NCBI GenBank assembly: GCA_040635515.1
Contig: JBEYHY010000005.1
Span: 186,001 to 250,000, forward strand
DNA from: Prauserella_A sp040635515
GTDB lineage: Bacteria > Actinomycetota > Actinomycetes > Mycobacteriales > Pseudonocardiaceae
DNA length: 64,000 bases
Direction of reading: 5' to 3'
The position numbers and the translations under genes are program-made. Shown here piece by piece: positions 60,617 through 64,000 of this stretch (positions are counted from its first letter, which is position 1; each line of letters starts with the position of its first letter). Under the pieces are notes generated by a model. The model saw nothing but the letters and a program-made list of their open reading frames with translations, searched no databases and was not told where the DNA came from.

Positions 60617-61636
60617 ATGACCGGTGTTGCCGTTGGCGCGGAGGAACGCGGTGCTGTCCTGCCGGACGCCCGTGGGCCGGTGTCGGCAGCGGTGCTGGGG
60701 GCTCTGCGGGACAGCGCCGCGGAGTCGGCGTTCCCGTTGGCGGAAGCGAGGAGAAGCAACCCCTACGGAGACGATCTCCAGCTCGCGTTGCACTGCTGCT
60801 ACGAATTGCACTATCGCGGTTTCGCCGGCGCGTGCGGCGACTGGGAATGGGATCCCGGGCTCCTGCGGTTGCGCGGCGTGCTGGAGGCGGTCTTTCTCGG
60901 GGCGCTGCGCTCAGATGTCGGCGGCGGAGCCGACGCCGACCGCGCCGTGGAGAGCCTGCTGGTCGAACCGATCGACGGTCACGGGGTCAGCCATTACCTT
61001 CGCGACCACGGCCAGTGGTGGCACATGCGGGAGTATCTCGCGCTTCGCTCGATCTACCACCACAAGGAAGCGGATCCGCACGCGTGGGTCATCCCCAGGC
61101 TGCAAGGGAAGGCCAAAGCGGCGCTGGTATCGGTCGAATTCGACGAGTTCGGCGGCGGCAGGGCCGAACGGATGCACTCCCGGTTGTATACCGACCTGCT
61201 CGCCGTGACCGGCCTGCGAACCGGATACCTGCACTATCTTGACCAAGCCCCGGCCGAGATGCTGGCCGTGGTCAACCTGATGTCCTTGTGCGGGCTTCAC
61301 CGGAGCCTTCGTGGCGCGCTGGTCGGACACTTCGCCGCCGCCGAGATCACCACCGCGCCGACCGCCCAACGTCTCGACATCGCGTTGCGGCGACTCGGTC
61401 TCTCCGAACAGGACCGCGTTTTCTACACCGAACACATCGAGGCCGACGCGGTACACGAGCAAATCATGCGCCACGACGTGATCGGCGACCTGCTGGCGAC
61501 GGAACCGGAACTGGCCGCCGATGTCGTCTTCGGCATCCAGGCCACCGAGCACCTCGAAGCACGATTCGCCGACCGGGTGCTGCGTTCTTGGACGAACGAG
61601 CGCACCGCGTTCCGCTCCGCGCCTGTTACATCCTAA
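60617..61636 (+). CDS. Iron-containing redox enzyme, heme-oxygenase-like diiron (HDO) family
   Basis: The 339-residue protein matches the HDO family of heme-oxygenase-like diiron oxidases. Candidate iron ligands are the Glu and His in HKEADPHAW, the Asp/Glu in EFDEFGGG, and the His in RMHSRLY, with a preceding WHMREYLALRSIY helix. Known HDO enzymes cleave C-C or C-N bonds or desaturate fatty acids and amino acids; the substrate here is unknown. GGAGG lies seven bases before the ATG at 60617. It ends overlapping a convergent CDGSH gene. Confidence 0.85.
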   Translation: MTGVAVGAEERGAVLPDARGPVSAAVLGALRDSAAESAFPLAEARRSNPYGDDLQLALHCCYELHYRGFAGACGDWEWDPGLLRLRGVLEAVFLGALRSDVGGGADADRAVESLLVEPIDGHGVSHYLRDHGQWWHMREYLALRSIYHHKEADPHAWVIPRLQGKAKAALVSVEFDEFGGGRAERMHSRLYTDLLAVTGLRTGYLHYLDQAPAEMLAVVNLMSLCGLHRSLRGALVGHFAAAEITTAPTAQRLDIALRRLGLSEQDRVFYTEHIEADAVHEQIMRHDVIGDLLATEPELAADVVFGIQATEHLEARFADRVLRSWTNERTAFRSAPVTS

Positions 61637-61857
61637 GAGGACTCCGGGTTGGTGCGGATTCGACGGCGATGACTGGTGTCACACAACGGATACCGCTTGC
61701 TCCGGCGGCACAGACACACCGCCACCACGAAGCGGTCCGCGCTGACAACGCTGCCGTCCGGCATCTCCAGGTCCACGGGCCCTTCGACGAGCAACGGACC
61801 GCCGGCGACCATCCTCATTCGCTTCGGCTCACCACGGCCGCTCGACTCGGTCGGCAC
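61633..61857 (-). CDS. CDGSH iron-sulfur domain protein
   Basis: The 74-residue product contains CLCRRSKRYPLCDTSH, the C-x-C-x2-S/T-x3-P-x-C-D-x-x-H iron-sulfur motif of CDGSH proteins, here with Cys3His1 ligands. Starts at 61821 or 61815 would trim the basic N-terminus. It overlaps the methyltransferase gene end by 29 bases and the convergent HDO gene by four. It may move electrons or [2Fe-2S] to the HDO enzyme; that is inference from the neighbourhood. Confidence 0.88.
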   Translation of the reverse strand: MPTESSGRGEPKRMRMVAGGPLLVEGPVDLEMPDGSVVSADRFVVAVCLCRRSKRYPLCDTSHRRRIRTNPESS

Positions 61858-62587
61858 GGATCACCACCAACTCCTCGTAGTTCTCCCCCGGCGAGATAAG
61901 CCCTCGCTCGGCCAGATAACCCGCCCGCTCGCGTAATACCGGCCCGAATGGCTCCATCGCCCTCGCGACCACGGCGGCCTTCAATCCCGAGCGGCGCAGA
62001 CCGCTCAGTGTCCGAGCGGTACCACACAATGCCGAATGCACCATCAGTAAGGAGCCGCCACGAGTAAGCAACGATGCCGCATTGGCACACAAGGGATCCA
62101 GGAATTTCCTGCCGTCGATGCCCGCGTTCCAGGCGCGTTGCGCGGTCGTCTCGACGTCCATGTCCGCCGCGCACGGCACATACGGAGGATTGGCCAGCAC
62201 CACATCGAAAGGGCCCTGCTCCCGCTGTTCCAGCAAGTCACCGCGCAGGGTCCGCACGGGCAGCCCCCGGATCCCGGCGTTGACGGCCGCACACAACACG
62301 GCTCGCCTGCTGCGGTCCACAGCCGTCACGTCGCCAGCCCCCGCAGCCGCCGCTTCCACGGCGAGCGCGCCGCACCCGGCGCCCAGATCCAGCACTTTGG
62401 CGCCAGGGCGAATACCGGCTTCCCGCAAGGCCTTGGCCAGCAACCACGTGTCGGCTTGCGGGCGGTACACACCGGGCAATCTCAGCAGCCACACGCACAG
62501 GCCATACCCAGCGCAACGCGCACCGAAACCGGCCACGAGCGGCATGGCCTCGACCCGCGTCAGCAGGTACCACCAGCGGACGGTCAC
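61829..62587 (-). CDS. HemK2/MTQ2-like class I SAM methyltransferase
   Basis: The 252-residue protein has the Rossmann methyltransferase motif LDLGAGCGALAVEAAAAG and NPPYVP, which in HemK/MTQ2 enzymes holds a Gln or Asn amide to be methylated. It may modify a protein amide or a small molecule. The GTG start at 62587 lies 14 bases after the end of the upstream mannonate-dehydratase-like gene. It overlaps the CDGSH gene downstream, and together with HDO this trio looks like a conserved unit. Confidence 0.88.
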   Translation of the reverse strand: MTVRWWYLLTRVEAMPLVAGFGARCAGYGLCVWLLRLPGVYRPQADTWLLAKALREAGIRPGAKVLDLGAGCGALAVEAAAAGAGDVTAVDRSRRAVLCAAVNAGIRGLPVRTLRGDLLEQREQGPFDVVLANPPYVPCAADMDVETTAQRAWNAGIDGRKFLDPLCANAASLLTRGGSLLMVHSALCGTARTLSGLRRSGLKAAVVARAMEPFGPVLRERAGYLAERGLISPGENYEELVVIRADRVERPW

Positions 62588-62601
62588 GAAGACGATGCGA
62601 G

Positions 62602-63807
62602 CTACCTGCTCGGGACCTTGCCTTCCGTGATCAGGGCTGCCTGCATCAAACCTCGGCAGTAGCCGGTGTCGTACAGCTCTCCGGCATGTCCACCACCACC
62701 GACATCGGCGTACTGGCCTCCGATTTCGTCGTGCTCGCGGTCGTAATCGAGCGCTCTTGGGTGCTCGGCGAGGATTCCGTACCGGTAGTCGTGCCGAATC
62801 AGTTCGCGCATGAACGCGAACATGTCCACTTGGCCGTTGTCCGGAAAGACCTCCGCGTACTTGACAGATGGCTTCTCCACCACGACGTTACGAAAATGTA
62901 CGTGGTTGATGCAATCGCGCTTACCCATGTACCGAACGACCTCAAGCGGATCCTCGCCGATCTCGGCGGTCACTCCCGGGTCGACGGTCATGCCATTCGA
63001 TGGACTCGGCACAGAATCGACAAGCCGTTTCCAGTCATCGAATGTCGCCAGTATTTGCGGGTTACCACGGCTGATCGGAGCCGGCGGATCGTTCGGGTGC
63101 ACGGCCAGGCGAACACCGGCCTGCTCAGCAACCGGAACCACCGCCCGCAGGAAATATTCGAGATTGTCCCAGAGTTGCTCGCGAGTATATTCCTTGACGC
63201 CTTCCGGCCGAGGTAAATCCTTGACCGGAACCCCGTCGACATCGAGCTCATAGTCGAATGCCGTGTAACCGGCACCGCCGCGCCCGATTACTTCGTGGTA
63301 TCCCTCACTGAGCCGGTGGACATACCAGTTGTACTCCACGACTGGAATTCCGGCACGCCCCGCGGCACGAATCGATTGCTTCACTTCATTGATTTTCTCG
63401 TCGCGCCCGGCGAGGCCGAGGACCGCGCTTTCGGGAGCACTGAACAGGACGCCCAGCAACCCCATTCCCATTTTGTCAAGCCGTTTCACGTCGGCGCGCA
63501 GGTCCGCGGCTGTCCACGGCAGCGGCGGCGGGTTCGTGACGAGAGCATGATCGACTCCCGCCTGCCGCCAGCGGCGCACCGTTTCCTCGGTAGGAGTCCG
63601 GGAGAACCATTGACACAGCTTTGGCGTGCCCGCTCCTTCGAGTACGGGCCACTTGACGGCTCGAATCGGGCGAGGGGAATGAGCGCCATTGGTTGCCGCC
63701 TCAGCGGAGGCCGTACCCATCGCCGCCCCATTCGCACCGAGACCGACGGCGGAGAGCGCGGCCAGTGAAGCACCGGTCCTCAAAAAATCTCTGCGATTAT
63801 TTGCCAC
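62602..63807 (-). CDS. Tat-exported mannonate-dehydratase-like (UxuA) TIM-barrel protein
   Basis: The 401-residue product begins with a Tat signal (ANNRRDFLRTGASLAALSAVGLG) and then a TIM barrel of the UxuA/sugar isomerase type: VRLAVHPNDPPAPI, NGMTVDPGVTAEIG and CINHVHFRNV hold the His and Cys/Asp metal ligands. It should act outside the membrane, on a sugar acid if the family assignment holds, though the export signal is unusual for UxuA. The GTG at 63807 has AAAGGG nine bases upstream; the ATG at 63846 would bury the Tat motif further in. Confidence 0.85.
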   Translation of the reverse strand: MANNRRDFLRTGASLAALSAVGLGANGAAMGTASAEAATNGAHSPRPIRAVKWPVLEGAGTPKLCQWFSRTPTEETVRRWRQAGVDHALVTNPPPLPWTAADLRADVKRLDKMGMGLLGVLFSAPESAVLGLAGRDEKINEVKQSIRAAGRAGIPVVEYNWYVHRLSEGYHEVIGRGGAGYTAFDYELDVDGVPVKDLPRPEGVKEYTREQLWDNLEYFLRAVVPVAEQAGVRLAVHPNDPPAPISRGNPQILATFDDWKRLVDSVPSPSNGMTVDPGVTAEIGEDPLEVVRYMGKRDCINHVHFRNVVVEKPSVKYAEVFPDNGQVDMFAFMRELIRHDYRYGILAEHPRALDYDREHDEIGGQYADVGGGGHAGELYDTGYCRGLMQAALITEGKVPSR

Positions 63808-64000
63808 GTCGAGCAGCCCTTTCAACGGGTCACGATTTCCGCGCACTTGAGGACCTCAATGCTCGAACAAGGATTGAGCCGGAAGACATTTAAGATCCGG
63901 CCTCATTCACGAGCAAGTCCGTTCCATGCCGCAAACGTTAACCCATTGATTCTCGGTTAAAAAGTGACAATATTCACGCGGTAAAGGGTTGCCAAAGGAT

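Overview
The window is high-GC actinobacterial chromosome. Several families point to the Pseudonocardiaceae (an Amycolatopsis-like genome is my best guess, unconfirmed): DUF6292 and DUF6480 proteins, an HSP18-type heat-shock regulator beside hsp20, a GPP34 protein, an NDMA-dependent alcohol dehydrogenase and many GTG starts with ATGA/GTGA gene overlaps. A 10-N assembly gap lies at 11427-11436, and several genes are broken by single frameshifts or stops, so some damage may be sequence error.

Layout. 1-5.2 kb: edge of a GPP34 gene; a regulator joining GntR and TetR DNA-binding heads; a flavoprotein plus membrane-protein operon divergent from a TetR gene, with a perfect 14-bp inverted repeat between them. 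5.2-13.9 kb: a decayed, gene-poor stretch with remnants of a serine recombinase, a tyrosine integrase, a DUF6292 protein and a DUF1330 protein, mixed with intact genes (a membrane-anchored protein, a MerR regulator behind a long repeat-containing leader, a cold-shock protein, a membrane protein). 13.9-16.1 kb: a RidA protein and two membrane proteins (one HXXEE) divergent from a TetR gene with its own operator.

16.5-49.2 kb is the core: a roughly 33-kb catabolic island of about 36 genes that I do not recognise as any described pathway. It encodes TRAP uptake (DctPQM), an alpha/beta hydrolase, two acyl-CoA synthetases, an acyl-CoA dehydrogenase with an isovaleryl-CoA-dehydrogenase-like catalytic Glu, a MaoC hydratase pair, five short-chain-dehydrogenase-family proteins, two thiolases (one paired with a DUF35 protein), a P450 with two ferredoxins and a reductase, alcohol and aldehyde dehydrogenases, two luciferase-like flavoproteins, five VOC-fold proteins, an EthD protein, a SnoaL-like protein, a stand-alone molybdopterin (bis-PGD) oxidoreductase and its own MoaA. 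Six near-identical palindromes (consensus ACCAANCGNTTGGT) lie directly upstream of every divergent or leading operon. The only regulator inside the island, a TetR protein (39097-39780), is the last gene of one of these operons. Together this looks like a single self-regulated regulon for importing, CoA-activating and beta-oxidising a branched or cyclic acid, with hydroxylation and metal-enzyme side steps. The substrate is unknown.

49.6-64 kb: ordinary chromosomal and stress genes: a CaCA cation exchanger, a broken DUF2867 gene, an AraC regulator, a LysE exporter with an adjacent AraC regulator, a flavodoxin-like reductase, DUF6292, hsp20 divergent from its likely repressor with an 8-3-8 operator, a Rieske/FAD oxidoreductase coupled to a frameshifted glutamate-cysteine ligase, DUF4383, a CBS pseudogene, a diiron-oxidase/CDGSH/methyltransferase trio and a Tat-exported mannonate-dehydratase-like protein.
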